Origin: Gordionus sp. m RMFG-2023
Taxonomy: Eukaryota; Nematomorpha; Gordioida; Chordodea; Parachordodidae
Assembly (NCBI RefSeq): GCF_954871325.1
Contig: NC_088775.1
Coordinates: 13,369,561-13,433,560 of the forward strand
Length of the DNA: 64,000 nt
Reading direction: 5' to 3'
Below are positions 48,144-61,800 of the stretch, piece after piece. The first letter of the stretch is position 1; every line of letters begins with the position of its first letter. Below the pieces are notes generated by a model. It searched no databases and had not been told where the DNA came from. It was given only the letters and a program-made list of their open reading frames with translations. The position numbers were made by a program, and so were the translations under genes.

Positions 48144-51100
48144 TTATAAACTGGCTTGCAATTGATTAAGGGAAAAGGAAATAATCTCGTAAATGTCTTT
48201 TGATTTTTGGAGGTTCGCATTGGCATAATTATATATGCTTCGCAGAATTTGGGCTGATTGGTCATTGTGAAATCGATTGAACTTTGGATAATGTATGCAA
48301 AAAAATATATATAAACAATTTTAAAATATTATTCTTAATAAGTTGGTTTGGGAACTAAAAAGTAACAATCACGTAATTTATATGAATTCCTAATGGTGGT
48401 TATTTTCTTAATTCAAATATATCTCACCCAATCATCTTCCCTCTCTACAGATTATGCGCATTAATGGTTTTTAGTATAATATACTAAATTAGTTAAACTT
48501 TTTTATAACTCATCTAACGCCATTAATTTTTAAAATGGGGGGAAAAAATGATGTGTAAAGTGTTTTAAATTTTATAAGGGGAAGAAATTAAGCTGAAATA
48601 CGCTTTTCAGTGAACCTATAAAAATGCTTAAAATTATAAACCTCTTTTTTGGCGGTATCCGAGCATTCTTGCAGCGTTTTTTCAGCCAATATCTTCACCT
48701 GTCTGGCCTAAAATAATCATAAAAATTTCAATTATGAATGATATATAATATATATATATATCGTTTTCCAATATCTTTTAAAAATTTAATTAAATATAAA
48801 AAACAACCATTTCTTTCTTGTTTGGTTTGGCCTTTTCGTATAATTTTTTGTTATTTTCGTATTCGAGTAACAAACAGTTTCTTCTATTCAATGTGTCCTG
48901 ATATTATTTTTTTTAAATAATAAGTTTATGATATACAAGCAATGTTATAAAGTAACGCTATTACTTAATTATTCTGCAAAAAAAGTAAAAAGATTTTTTT
49001 TTCATGCAGAGTAATATTTATAGCGTGTTATTTTACTGATTTTAAAAATGGTTTTTACTTTGTGCGAATCTAAATATCTACAATAAAAATCGAGTTCGAA
49101 GCCTAGCGTGAGTTGATAGTAGGCCTGTAATTCTTCATTCTTTTGCTTAAAAAAATTGGTTTAAAAATTTCTTAATGAAAAATAAAGTGTTTAAATTTAA
49201 ATTATGTATTTTTTTGAAATAAATAAATAGATAAGTACTTTAAGATTCTCGAAAAGATTTCCCACATTTTGCAAAGTCCTAAAATATAAGTAAATTAAAT
49301 TTAAAAAAAAAGAAATGAGACGCTTTTAAGGTTAGAGAGAATTTGCTAAACAGGCCCGAAAAAATGAAGTTTTTAAAAATATACTCCAAACTAGTAATGC
49401 AAAATCGCTATATTTGAGCCGATTTTTAAAAACGACTAACTCACTATTTAGCCAGAAAAATATTAAGCAAGCCTGAAGATTTGGATAACGAAATCTCGAG
49501 GCTTAGGCAATATTTTTCTTGCCAAAATATTGAGTTAGCTATTTTTAATCAGATTAAAATGGTAGGCCGAACTTTTTTGAGCAACGCAGGACTTGGGTGT
49601 GGTATGTGGTTAAAACTTTTTTTTAATCAAGGGTTTATTAAAAAAATAAATCTTATAATTAACTCATAAGAGGATCAGCTTTTTCGAGGCCGGTATTAGC
49701 AAATCTCTAGTAAAGGGGGTTCATCAATTTTTCTTTTGAAATTGGTCAACAAAAAAAGAGGGAGAATAATTCAGATATCGTTTGCTTCTGTATATTATTT
49801 ACTGATTAAAATCGAGGTAAATACTGGGTCCGTTGCAATGAGCCATAGAGAGAGCGGTGGAAAAATGTCCGGATACTTGGGCCAACTCTAAACGTTATAT
49901 GTTGAACATAATATGAATAAAATAGATGTCATGAAATCTAAAATAATGAACTATGATGATATTTGGATTTCAGTCTAAATTGTCAAAATACAATTATAAA
50001 AATTTTTTTAAGGAAATTCGCAAATATTAAATTTAATTCAATAATTTAATTACAATTCTTTCTTTACAAAAATAAATAAATAGTTGTATTTTAAACAGTT
50101 TTTCTTTTTTTTGTGCAAAAAAATTCGAGGATTCTCTAAGATGTAAAAATTTAAAAAAATTTAAACTCAGTTATATATGTCGTATTGGGTGTATATATAT
50201 TAATAGATTAATGAACATTAATTAAAAATGTCCTTATACAGGAGTCAGCTGTAGCGCTATTTTGTGGTGTGCACGCCCATTAATTGTATAATGTCATTTA
50301 ATAGACACGCAAATTAAAAATGGCATTACAGTTGACTCTTATGAGGACTAATATAAATCGCCAATCTAGTAGTATATATAAATCAATGATTGAGATATGG
50401 AATCCATGTACAGAGAAAGATTTTTAAATTTTTTAAATCCGGCATGTGTGGTGTACCTACACTAATAGGTTCCTAACAACTTTCGCCATTTTTAATTTAA
50501 ATTTTTAAAAAAAATCAATTCACATAAATTAAAGGGTAGTTCTAAAATTCGTACAAAAAAATTCGAAATTTGGCGTGGGTCATCTATATATGGTGTTATA
50601 CATTTCCGATCAAATCGGATTTTTAAAATTAAAAAATTACCCTTCAGTTAATATTAAAGAACTTTATATCCAAATAGGACATATATAAAATAATATTAAT
50701 GTAAATATCTTTATTTATGAAGTTTGACTGATAATAATAAAGTAAATTTGTTGTTTTCTTTTTAAATTGTCATAGTTATATAAATATGTATGTATAGGGT
50801 TACGGTATATGGCTTCGACTTTCTTGCTAAATGCCTATTTTATAAAATAAAATTATTATTTATATTTAAAAAATTTTTAATTTTCAAATAATTTAAAAAA
50901 ACGGTTTCAAATTAAAAAATAAGATACAATATAAACGACATCAAAATATATTTAAAAAAGCAAATAAGAATATATTTAAAATTATATGGAAATATTTTTA
51001 AATATAATACAAAAATATTAAAAAAGAATTTAAAAGGTGGAAGGGGGGGGGGGGGAATGTCACTCTAGAGTATTGAATACTTAGGAAATTGGATCGGCAG

Positions 51101-54100
51101 ATTTAGAGAGAAATCTGGTGAGGTGACTAAAGTAAAATATTTTGTTGAGATTACCTGTAATTATAGACATATATATTAATATAAGTCTATAATCTCAACT
51201 ATTAAAAAACATGCCTAAACTAATCGCCATTTGCAAAGAAACAACTTTATTTTAATAAGTCTATGTTTATAATGACTTTAAGGTTATAAATATTTCATGT
51301 ATTTATGATTTTTTTTAAAATTTTATTTTATACGTACATACAGTGTTGTGATGATTTAATGAAACATATTGACGATTAAATTAAAGCCCATCCATATAAA
51401 ATTATAATCTTTGCAAAATAAAATAACAGGAATAATAAAAGAAATTTCAATAATGCTTTGTTTATATTTTATTTACTTTTGCAAAGATTATAATTTTATA
51501 TGGATGGGTTTTAATTTAATCGTCAATATGTTTCATTAAATCATCACAACACTGAAAATATAGCAAGATATATAATTTTTCAAAAAGATATAATATAAAA
51601 ATAATTAACCATTGTTTAAAAATTCATATATAAATGAATGTAAAAAATTAATTATATATATATATATTATATATTAAACAATTTTAATAATATATGTAGT
51701 AATATTATATATATTCTACTTTATATTTTAATGGTCTTTTATTTATGATATTATATTATCTTGTTTGTATTTTATTTTGAGGCTATAAATCAAATATTTT
51801 AATTATCGATAATTATAAAAGTTAATTTATTTTCTTGTAGATATTAAATTGACATATTAATTTTTGTCTTGTTAAATAATTTAAAATACTATATAAATGA
51901 TAATTTTTTACACTAATCAATATAATTTTTTTTCAAAATTATGTTATTGGAATTTTAGCGTTGTTTTATTTAATAAAGATACTTATGATATTCCTAATTC
52001 TGAGGTAATTCATAAAATATATTAATAAGGAAAGTAATAAGAAAATTTCCGCAAAATGGAGGATTTTTAAAAATGGAGCATTTTTAAAAATTTAATTTGT
52101 ACATTTTATATAACAATATTAGTTTTATAATATAAAATGATATCAATTTAAAATTCATGTAAAAATTTTTTAATTTTTTTGGAAGAATAGATGAATTGAT
52201 AAATTACAAAATGAAAGATTAAAAAAAACCCAAATAATTCATAAAAGCATAACTCCATAAAAAAGTAAATTGTTTTAATGAAAAAAAATTATTGGCCTAA
52301 GACTAATTATATTTTTAATTAATTTAATTATCATATTTATTTTTAAATTTAAGCTTTCCTAAATGATAAAATAAAATATTTTTATATCTAGGAATTAGAG
52401 TTTAATTAATAAGGGATCCTAATTCCTGATCTAGCATATGCTGTTTAAAAAAGTGTCTTTTAACTGCATGAGTGCACTTACTTTTTATTATTAATTGGGA
52501 ACCTAGATAATTTTTAAAAAATGATAATCATTTTGATTCAAAGCCACATCCTATTTTTTATAATAATAAAGTAATCAGGAATAAAAATAATAGAAAAAAG
52601 GAAGTCAGAGATATTAACATTATTGCAAGTGGGGGGTGGGGGCTTGCAATGATAATAATTATCGATTGTTGTCGGTAATAGTATTTTAGAATGTCTTGTC
52701 GTCGATAGTAGTTTTTTTTATCAAAATGTATTTTTTCTTTATTATTAAACTATTTAACAAAAAAGAATATGGCTAAATATCTTTCATATAAATTAAGAAA
52801 CAAAATAAAATATTTAATCGTTATACTTTTTCTGAAAAATGGTATATATCATATAAAATAACGTTTAATATGTTCAATTTACATAATAATATCAAAGTTT
52901 AATTTAATATATCACACGATTAACATTATCGCCTTAAACCACCATTATTTAAATGGACAAGCATATTAACGTTTAACACAATAAAAAAATAAATTGTTAC
53001 GAATATGTAACAAACATTATATCTCTAAATTAAAAAATAGTAAAAAATATGTATGTTAAAAAAAAATATTAATTAAAATATATTTTTACTCATATTAATG
53101 CTTTAATTCATTTAAATTAATAATTAAAGAAAATATTATGTGTTAGCAGCAATGTATTTTTTCCGGAAAAGTGTTATTTTTTTAACTTTATATCATTTTT
53201 TAGCGAGTTATTTTTTGAATTAATAAAGGAACTTATTTCTTCCATTGAAATTACCACATATATAGGCCATTTAGATTTAGCTTGCAAATATTTTGTTAAT
53301 GGGAGAATTTAAAAATCCTGTAAAAACACATTTATTTAATTGATAAATTAAAATATGTTAATTTGTAGATGTTGGATAAAACATTTGAAATATGTGCAAT
53401 AAAAAGATTGAGTATTTTTTGGTTTAAAAAATTGTCTTTTAACTGCATGGGCCCATTTTACTTAAAAGAGCTTTATTGTTAAATGGAAACTTAAATAATT
53501 TTAAAAAATAAAATAATAAATCCAAAGCTGTATCCTATTCTATTTAATAATAAAGTTAGGAATAAAAATAGTAGAAAAAAGTCAGATATATTAACATTAT
53601 GTCCGTAAATTAAAAAATAATATTAATTAAAATTATAGAATTATATTTTTAATCATGATATTATATATTATAATTCAAAGATACCTTGATTATAATTCAA
53701 AGGTACCTTGATTTTCATTATATAAAGATTGTTAAAGGTTTAAGAAAATTTAAGAATGTATTATTAGTAAAAACAAAAATATATAAATAAATGCTTACAC
53801 ATATGGAAAAGATACAACCTTATTTTTACTGAACAAAAAAACCTTTTACATAAATTTTAAATTTATGTCATTTTATATTATAAAATATATTCCTATTCTG
53901 TTGTAAATTAAGCCGCTATTTTTGTTTAAAAAATATACGTCAATTTTTTAAATGTTCTATCTTGCGAAAATTTCTTTGACTTAATTTTCTTATTATAAAT
54001 CATTATTATAAAAATTGTTTAATATATATATATATATATATTTAATTTTCTACATTCATTAAAATATGAATTTTTAAAAAATAATTCATTCTTTTTATAT

Positions 54101-57100
54101 TATATCTTGCAATTTATATACGATCTAAATAAAAAATAAACAATGAAATATTTAATGTTAAAGTCATTATAAACACCTTATTAAAATGAATGTTGTATCT
54201 TTGCAAATAGCTACCAAATGAGCGATGTTTTTATAACCTTATAAAATTGGGAATTGAGCAGTCTATGCCTGAAATCTATCTCTTTTTTTCGCCTATGGTT
54301 TTATGAAATTAATGCTATCATTTTCGAACATGCCTAAGGTAATGGTGACTATTGTTATAAAGACTGTGTTTGTAAGGCCAACGTATTTGATTTTTTTAAG
54401 GACTTCTGCCTTTTCGATGGCAAAAAATGAGAGGTTAGTCTTCAATGCAAAATCGATATAAGTGTAGCCCCCAGTGAGAGACTTTTCGTCCAGGGGATGG
54501 GATATACCATGCTGGCATAGGGCGTTTCATTTGAAAAACCCACTGTTAATGAATTTATGACAAGGTTGACGTCGGCAGGAAAACTTTAAGTGCAAGGGAT
54601 GGTAGGCATTTGAATCGATGGACTGGCCACAATAGAAGAAAATGGAGGATACAACTGCATTACAGCCAAGGAGAAGAGCTATGGATATGATTAGTTGTTC
54701 CCAGGTCTGGAACTGGATGGCTCCGAACCATTCCTAGCCAGAGTTTGCATTTAATATTATGTTATTTGGGTTTTCCTCGAAGAGCCTACTCAATTTTATT
54801 CAATGGATCAGGCAATCAAAGGGGCATCCCAATCATTTTGAATGGAGGCTGGACAGGAGGGGGGGGGGGGGTAAACTGTTGCTGTCCCAATAGGTAAAGG
54901 CCGGAGATATGTCAGTAGAAGTGGATATATTATTGATGATAATTTGAGTGACTAGGTGGGATGAGATAAAGGCTGAAAGAGAAAGTTATAGCGGTAATTA
55001 GATACCGATGCTAGTGATCTGAATTGGGCCTAATTTTTCAAGCTCAGTCCGAAATTTTTTTAAAAAGTTTTGCCAGTCCGGCCCGAACTCGAAATTTTTT
55101 TAAAAAAAATTTATCAGCTTAGCCTGGCCCAAATTTATTTAAATATAGAAATTAATTTTTATAATTACTCAAAATAAGGGATATATGTTATATGGAGTCT
55201 AGCTTTCATAATTAAAATCGAATATTTTTATTTTACTTAAAAAATTCAATTTTTTTTTATCTTTAGCTTTCACCTTTTCTGGTGGTAAGCTCCTTCAACA
55301 TCTCTCTCCACTTTATGTTATTCATACAATCTCTTTTATCTAATTTATACTTCTTTATATTGGCTCTAACTTTATGGCCCCATTGAAGTTTTGGCCTACC
55401 TCTTTTACGTTTGCCCATCACTTCCAAACTCTCAACCTTATTTCCTATGTAGTTCTTAGGCCTTCTCATTGTGTGCCCATACCACCTAAGTCTGTTTACC
55501 ATTAACTTAGTCTTAATGGGCACTACCTTTAAATTACTTAGTATTCTTGTACTGCGCACTTTATCCTTTCTTGTTACCCCAGCAATCATCCTCAGCATTC
55601 TCATCTCCATAGTTTATAGACTTCTCTCGTCTGATTCTTTGGTTGGCCATGTTTCCAAACTATATAGAATAGTTGGTTGTACTATGGAACTGTAAATTAT
55701 TCCCTTTAATTTGTGTGTGATTCTTTTGTCAAATAGCACTCCAGATAAAGATCTCCACTTTAACCACCCTTGATTAATTTTACTCTTGATCTCTTTTTCT
55801 ATTGTGCCGTTTGTTTGTATAGTGGAGCCCAAATATTTGCAGCTTACAATTGCCGTTATCTGCCATTCATTTATATCAATACTCTCTGTTTCATCTCCTC
55901 CTATCACCATATACTCCGTCTTTTCTCTATTTACTTTTAGTCCGTGCTTTTCTAGGATATTTATCCAACTCACTAATCTTTCTTTCATTTCATCCTTGGA
56001 TTCGGCAAGTATCACAATATCATCTGCAAATATCATAAGGTATAGATGTGCTATACATCTATTACTGTAATGAAGAGAAATGGGCTGAGAGCCGACCCTT
56101 GATGAATTCCTTCGGCTATTGTGAAGCCTGCTTAAGTACCTGTTGTGCTACGGACCATTGTTGTATGGCCCATATACATATCCTGTATTATTCTTATATT
56201 TTTCGGGAACCTTTTTGTGGCGTAGCACCCACCAGATAAGTTTTCTTGGGATTCCATCGAAGGCATTTTCTAGATTGAGAAAGACCATGTGTAACTTTTT
56301 GTTCTTTTCACTCATTTGCCTAATTGCGTGGATTGCATCAGTTGTTGATCTTCCAGGCATAATTCCAAACTGAGTCTCTCCTATTTCGATTATGTCTCTT
56401 AATCTTTTTTCTATTATTTTTTCGTATAGTTTTAGACAGTGTGACATTAGTTTTATGCACCTGTAATTTTGACAATTGTGTGGATCCCCTTTATTTTTGA
56501 AGATAGGAACTAGATAGCTCTGCCTCCATTTTTGGGGAATTATCTTCATTTCGAAGTATTTTATTGTAAAGATTTGTGAGGAGATGTATTCCATCATCTC
56601 CTAGTGATTTAAGGCTTTCTATTGGAATATCGTCTGGACCCCTAGCTTTGTTGTTTTTCATATGCTTGAGGCATGTGATTATTTCTTGTTCTATTATAGA
56701 TTGTACAAGGTTTTGACATGGGGAGTGTTCGTCTAGATGTAGTATGTGGGGATTAAATTTGAGAAGCTCCTGAAAATATTCTTTCCATCTATTCATTATT
56801 ACTTTTTCCTTTATTATCAATTTCCCATCTATATTTTTGATTACTTTCGGAGCTCCGTTTATATTCCTAGAGTTCTTTTCTCGCTGTTTGGCTAATCTGT
56901 ATATTTTATTTTGCCCTTCTTTGGTTCGTAGTTCTTCATACATGTCATCGTATGCCATAGATTTGGCCCTAGCCACCGCCTTTGTAGCTAATCTCTTGGA
57001 TTTTTGTATCTTGTCTTGTCATCTGGGTTTTTGGATTTGTACCATATTTTATAAAGGGCTTTTTTTCCTGTATAGTGGTTTGTACACTATAGTTCTTTGT

Positions 57101-58809
57101 ATGATTTGTTACCTCCCCTTGTCAAGCCTAGTGTCGATTTGGTAGTGTCTATTAATCTCGATGAAAGGTCTGTCCACATTTTTTCACTAACTTGTGAGGA
57201 ATCTATTGTTTCAATGTTTGCATTGATTGCAAAGGCATCTGTCATTGTTTTTAATTTGCCCCATTTGATTCATGGTTCCAGTTTTATCTTGTTTTGAGTG
57301 GATTTATTTGAGATGTGTAAATCCATGACTAGTAGCTTGTGTTGTGCGGCGATATCTTCTCCTGGAATGACTTTGCAGTCTATTACATCTTTTAATCTTC
57401 TGCGAGAGATTAGCATGTAATCTATCTGTGTTTTCCTTGTACCACTTTCGTATGTTATTAAATGACTGTCTTTTTTCCTATAGTAGGTGTTGGTTAAGGC
57501 AAGGTCGAAGGCTTGCACAAATTTCAGTATGTGCTCTCCTTCATCATTTCTTTCTCCATATCCAAAACCTGATGCTTTTTGTAGCTATCTCTTGCTTTCC
57601 CCACATGCGCATTTAAGTCACCACCAATTATGACTAGGTCATCCTTAGGGATTTCCATTACAGCTTCATCAAGGATAGCTCTAAAGTCATCTTTCTCTTC
57701 TTCCTTGCAACCCGTTTGAGGAGCATATACTGAAATGATATGTAGTATTGATTGACCAATGCAGAGTTTTATCTTCATTAGTCTATCAAGATCCTATTAA
57801 CTTCTACCACTGAGGAGGTTAGATCTTGACTGAGGATGATGTCGACACCGTTCTTATTGCTAAGAATTCCGTTATTGTACAATTTATACCCATCTCCAAC
57901 ATTAAAGTCTTCTGTACTTTCCATTTAGTCTCTTGTATGCACGCTCTATCAACTTTTCTCTTGTTCAACATTGGTGCCAATTCTCTCTTCTTACCTTTAA
58001 GCGTCCCAATATTCAAACTTGCTAATCTTGTCTTCTTTGCTTTGACCTTTACTTTACTTTTCAAAGGATGGAGGTCTACACACTGTGCGTCGCTTGGAGG
58101 GAACGCCCTAGCTTTCATATTCATATTTCCATTTGTTTCCTTCATTTTGTTTATTGGATAGGTATCCTTAGCACCCGGCTGTCCAGGCCTGTTGGTGATC
58201 GGGGTGTCATCTCTAAGCTCCGAAATTCATCATACCATATGTCTTTACACATCAGTCATCGAAGTAAAACTTGAAAGTTTTTATGCTCCTTACCAGGATT
58301 GAACCTGCGTCCTTCTGTTACTAAGCATACATCTAACCCATTAGGCCACCCCGGCGATTAAAAAAAAAATTCAATATAAAATTGATATATTTAAAAATTT
58401 CTAACCGACCAGGCCCGATTTTTTTAAAAAATATTAGGCCCGGCCCAGCCCGAACCCGATTCTTTAAAAAAACGGGCCAAGCGGGGTCTACTATTGCAGA
58501 TTTCTAATCGATGCCACCTGACTTGTTAAAACGCAGCCTGAAGCCAGGATAAGTTGAAAATCTTATATTTATATTCGAGGGGACCCTTGATTTGGGTTTC
58601 ATGAGAAACTAGCAAATCGCTATATTTATAGATCAATGTAGATCTCAGGGCATAAAGAATATTAAATTAATTCTTAATTTAAAAAAATTAATTTTTTTTA
58701 AAATTAATGCATTAATAAATATTTATTTTTTTACTTGCAATGTATCTCTCAGCAATAGGCTATATTCAGTATTCCAAAATCTTTCATGTTGAAAAAACTC
58801 GTCAAACTC
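48144..58809 (-). CDS. SNX6: Sorting nexin BAR domain and C terminus (7 exons)
   Basis: Exons 58809-58735, 49885-49803, 49278-49239, 49145-49059, 48897-48808, 48707-48642, 48281-48144. All internal phases agree from 49803 onward (2/1, then 0/0 throughout). The 40-base exon 49278-49239 has a good pyrimidine tract and encodes TLQNVGNLFENLK (family KVAELFEKLRK). The last exon encodes a 45-residue helix matching in length the conserved C-terminal BAR helix and ends at TAA 48146-48144. The 8.85 kb intron between the first two exons holds the LINE, two MITEs and the membrane-protein fossil. Confidence 0.82.
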
Positions 58810-61800
58810 CTGAATTATTTCGGGTGAAAAAAAAGGTGGATATTTTAGAAGAATTAACAAACGTCTAATCCGATAGTTAAAAATTAATTATATATCCAAA
58901 AATATAATCGTAAAAAATCCTCAAGCCCCGAGTTGTTGGTTAAATGTGTTTATCTGAGAAAATATTATGGGATAAAATGAGCGGGTAAAAAAGATATATA
59001 TTATGGTCACAACCATAAAAATTATTATGATAAATCCGTGGTTGGATGATATTTCGATGAAGAGCATTGTTAGATCTTGGTAACCTTTTCATTACGGCAT
59101 TTATAGTAAGTGCGATATGCTCAAGTGATGCGAAATTAGTCTAGCGAAATCACAGTTGAGAATCTATCATAGCATATGTTTTTGACGCAATTTTGTCAAT
59201 TCGCATAAATTATACCTTGAATATGTAAATTATGTAGCAAATAATTTCGCATCGCTGGAGCCAACGGTGCTTACTATAAATGCGGCGTTACTCTAAAAAT
59301 AAAATTTCCCATTAAATAGCTCATCTAATATGGTACACAATGAGCCGGCTGCCAAATAGTCAGATATAATAAGTAGGGCTGTGGCGATCCACAAATTTTT
59401 CACCGATCCAATACCGATATTTAAAATTGATTTTATTTACCATCCATATTTGAATAAATGCCATAAATAATATTTTCTAATCAAGAAATTCAAGAATTAT
59501 TAAGTGTATTTTGTTTCTTTTTTTTCTCAAAAAATAATTATCTCATTTAAAATATGAGCAATGTTTAAGGCTGAATGTAGTGTTGTTAAACGGTCTGGAT
59601 TACCAAATTTTTAAAAAGAGCTATCAAGTTTAGCCAAAATATTATTACCTAAGTCTCTAAATTTTTACAATAGATGTCCAAACCTTTTGGTCAAATGTAG
59701 ACAAAATCTCTAAGCTTGAATAATTTATTGTTAGCGAAAATCATGAGGTATTCGAAAACACTAGCTTAATGTGACTCGTTAGATATTTTAAAATCATTTT
59801 CTTGTTGCAGATATAACAAAAAAATTAAATTTTATTACAAAATAATTCGATTTTTTTAAGCATCACAAATAAATTGAATTTTGGTTCCATTTAAGAATTT
59901 ATTATTATAAGTAATAACGTATAAAATAAAAGATATTAATTGTATCTTCAAATCATAATGTAACCAAAAACAATAAAAATATCGGATCAAATCGGTTTTT
60001 AAAAATATCAGTCCGATCCAATATTCAAAAAAACAAATCAGCCCCGACCAGAACAAATTAAATATTTACACTTAGATTATCTAACTTGAATTAATAATTT
60101 TAATACTCCTTCCCAAATTAAATTATATTAAAATATTATTCAATATAAATTATGCAAATTTATATTAATAAATATCTGAATATTACATCTAAATAAAATA
60201 TAGAAACTGCGAAAACAACGCAAATTTACTTTTGTCAAATTATAAAATAGTTGAGCTTTTGTTCTATACCAAATTTAGGATCAATAGCTTAAGCCCACCT
60301 GGTAATTTAAACTCTATTTATAACATTTCTGGGGCATATTATATTCCAAATTAAAGAAAAACATTTAGGCTATTCAGAAGCCCCAACCAGCATAAATCCT
60401 GAAAGGGAGTCGAGGATGAATTATTTGGTAAATTATAGTTGGAATATGCTAGATTATATTTTGTAGTATTTTATACATGTATAAAAATGTAACCCTTTTA
60501 TTTTATTTTTAGAGGAGTGAAAAAGTAAGTAAGGTTATTGACAGACCAGAATTGAATAGGTTTCATGATATATAAATATTTAAAAAATCTATGATAAAAA
60601 ATTATCTTACATTATTAATTTTAATAACATAAAATTTGTTTATTTAAAATGATTTATTTATTTTTATAAAAAATGAGTAATTTTCTGATTTATTATTTCC
60701 TTTTACATTTTTGACTGATCCCAATATTTACATCTCTAAATAATACTTAAAAATTATTACCTTATAAATCATAAACACAGTATAATATAATTCATTATAA
60801 TGTTTCTTGAGGGAAATAGAAATTTAATACGGTAATAGTTTTATAAATTGGCCCAAGCCTATACCTGGAAACTCAATTAATTAAATCATATTATATATCT
60901 TGTTAAACCTCAAATTTCATCATTTAAATTAAATTTATGTAGTGGTGAAGTCCCAAAATCAACAACTCAGGTGCCGGAATCTAAAATTAATCAAATTTAA
61001 CAGTTTATTCTAACTCAAACTTAGCAATTTACATATCTAAACAAAATAAATGGATAATACAATAATAAAGTATCAGATCAATTCTTGGAGTTAATGAGAC
61101 TAGTAGAGTACCTCAAAAACTGGCTTAAAATAAAGCGATTTTCGCATTATTTTTTAAAAAATAAAAATTACATATATATAAGTATTTATTTTACCGCTTG
61201 ATTGACCTTTCTCATCTCGCTGACGACGGAAGCGAATTTTCCGAAAAATCCTTTTTTAAAATTTCCATGTTGAGGTGCCTTTTTATAAAAAAAAATGATT
61301 TTTAAAATCTTACGAAGCGCAATGAAACACTTTAAATAAAATTCAACGTTTGGCCATAATAAATGGTTTGGGGTTCTAAAATCGAAACTAGAAAAAAAAG
61401 TCTTTACAAAATTATTTGACTTATTGGTCTTTTTTAGGAATTCGGTCATTCCAATTCTTTAAAATTAATTCAGAGTTATCTAAAAATAGGTACTAGTGGA
61501 GTCACTAGCGCCTTATTCTCTTATCAACTATCCATTCGAGAAGATTTTTGACGTAGGCATGCTCAAAAATAACTGTCAAATATGGGAATACTTTAAACCT
61601 TCCCTATGATAGCCCAGTCGCTGGGTTAGAGATGAAAATGGTATTATACAATTGATTATATTTTCGTTATTACATTTTTTTCAGTTAAAAATCTTTTGAG
61701 AGTAATGTCCGAACCAAATACTGGATGCTGAAGTAGTAGAGTCAGGTATCTTTTTTATAAATTATAATTTTAAAAAATTATTCATTCATTCTATTTTTTA

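Larger units (their letters stand above)
55251..58363 (-). mobile_element. RTE-like LINE, nearly full length, inactive
   Basis: Minus strand. A 12-bp target duplication AAAAAATTCAAT (55239-55250 and 58364-58375) and a short A-rich 3' tail frame the element. Order: tRNA-like 5' segment, endonuclease (about 58145-57270), reverse transcriptase (about 56976-55614), then a C-terminal region with LRWYGHTMRRP and GKRKRGRPKLQW (55610-55263). This arrangement resembles the RTE/BovB-type elements often annotated as craniofacial development protein 2-like, so the clade is tentative. Frames are broken at several points between blocks. Confidence 0.85.
55012..58506. mobile_element. hAT-type MITE (family A), copy 4, split by a LINE
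   Basis: TAGTGATCTGAATTGGG at 55012 and TGCAGATTTCTA ending 58506 are flanked by ACCGATGC and ATCGATGC, an 8-bp duplication with one difference. Only 55012-55250 and about 58364-58506 belong to the MITE. The 3.1 kb between is a LINE inserted into the AAAAAATTCAAT segment, which is intact in the other family A copies. Confidence 0.85.

Noticed and set aside
54293-54862. Nuclear copy of mitochondrial DNA (TGA read as Trp)
   Set aside because: The hydrophobic segments and motifs match none of the standard mitochondrial proteins I know, and one of the stops is TAG.
55471-58274. Plus-strand open frames over the LINE
   Set aside because: Antisense shadows of the minus-strand endonuclease and reverse transcriptase blocks.
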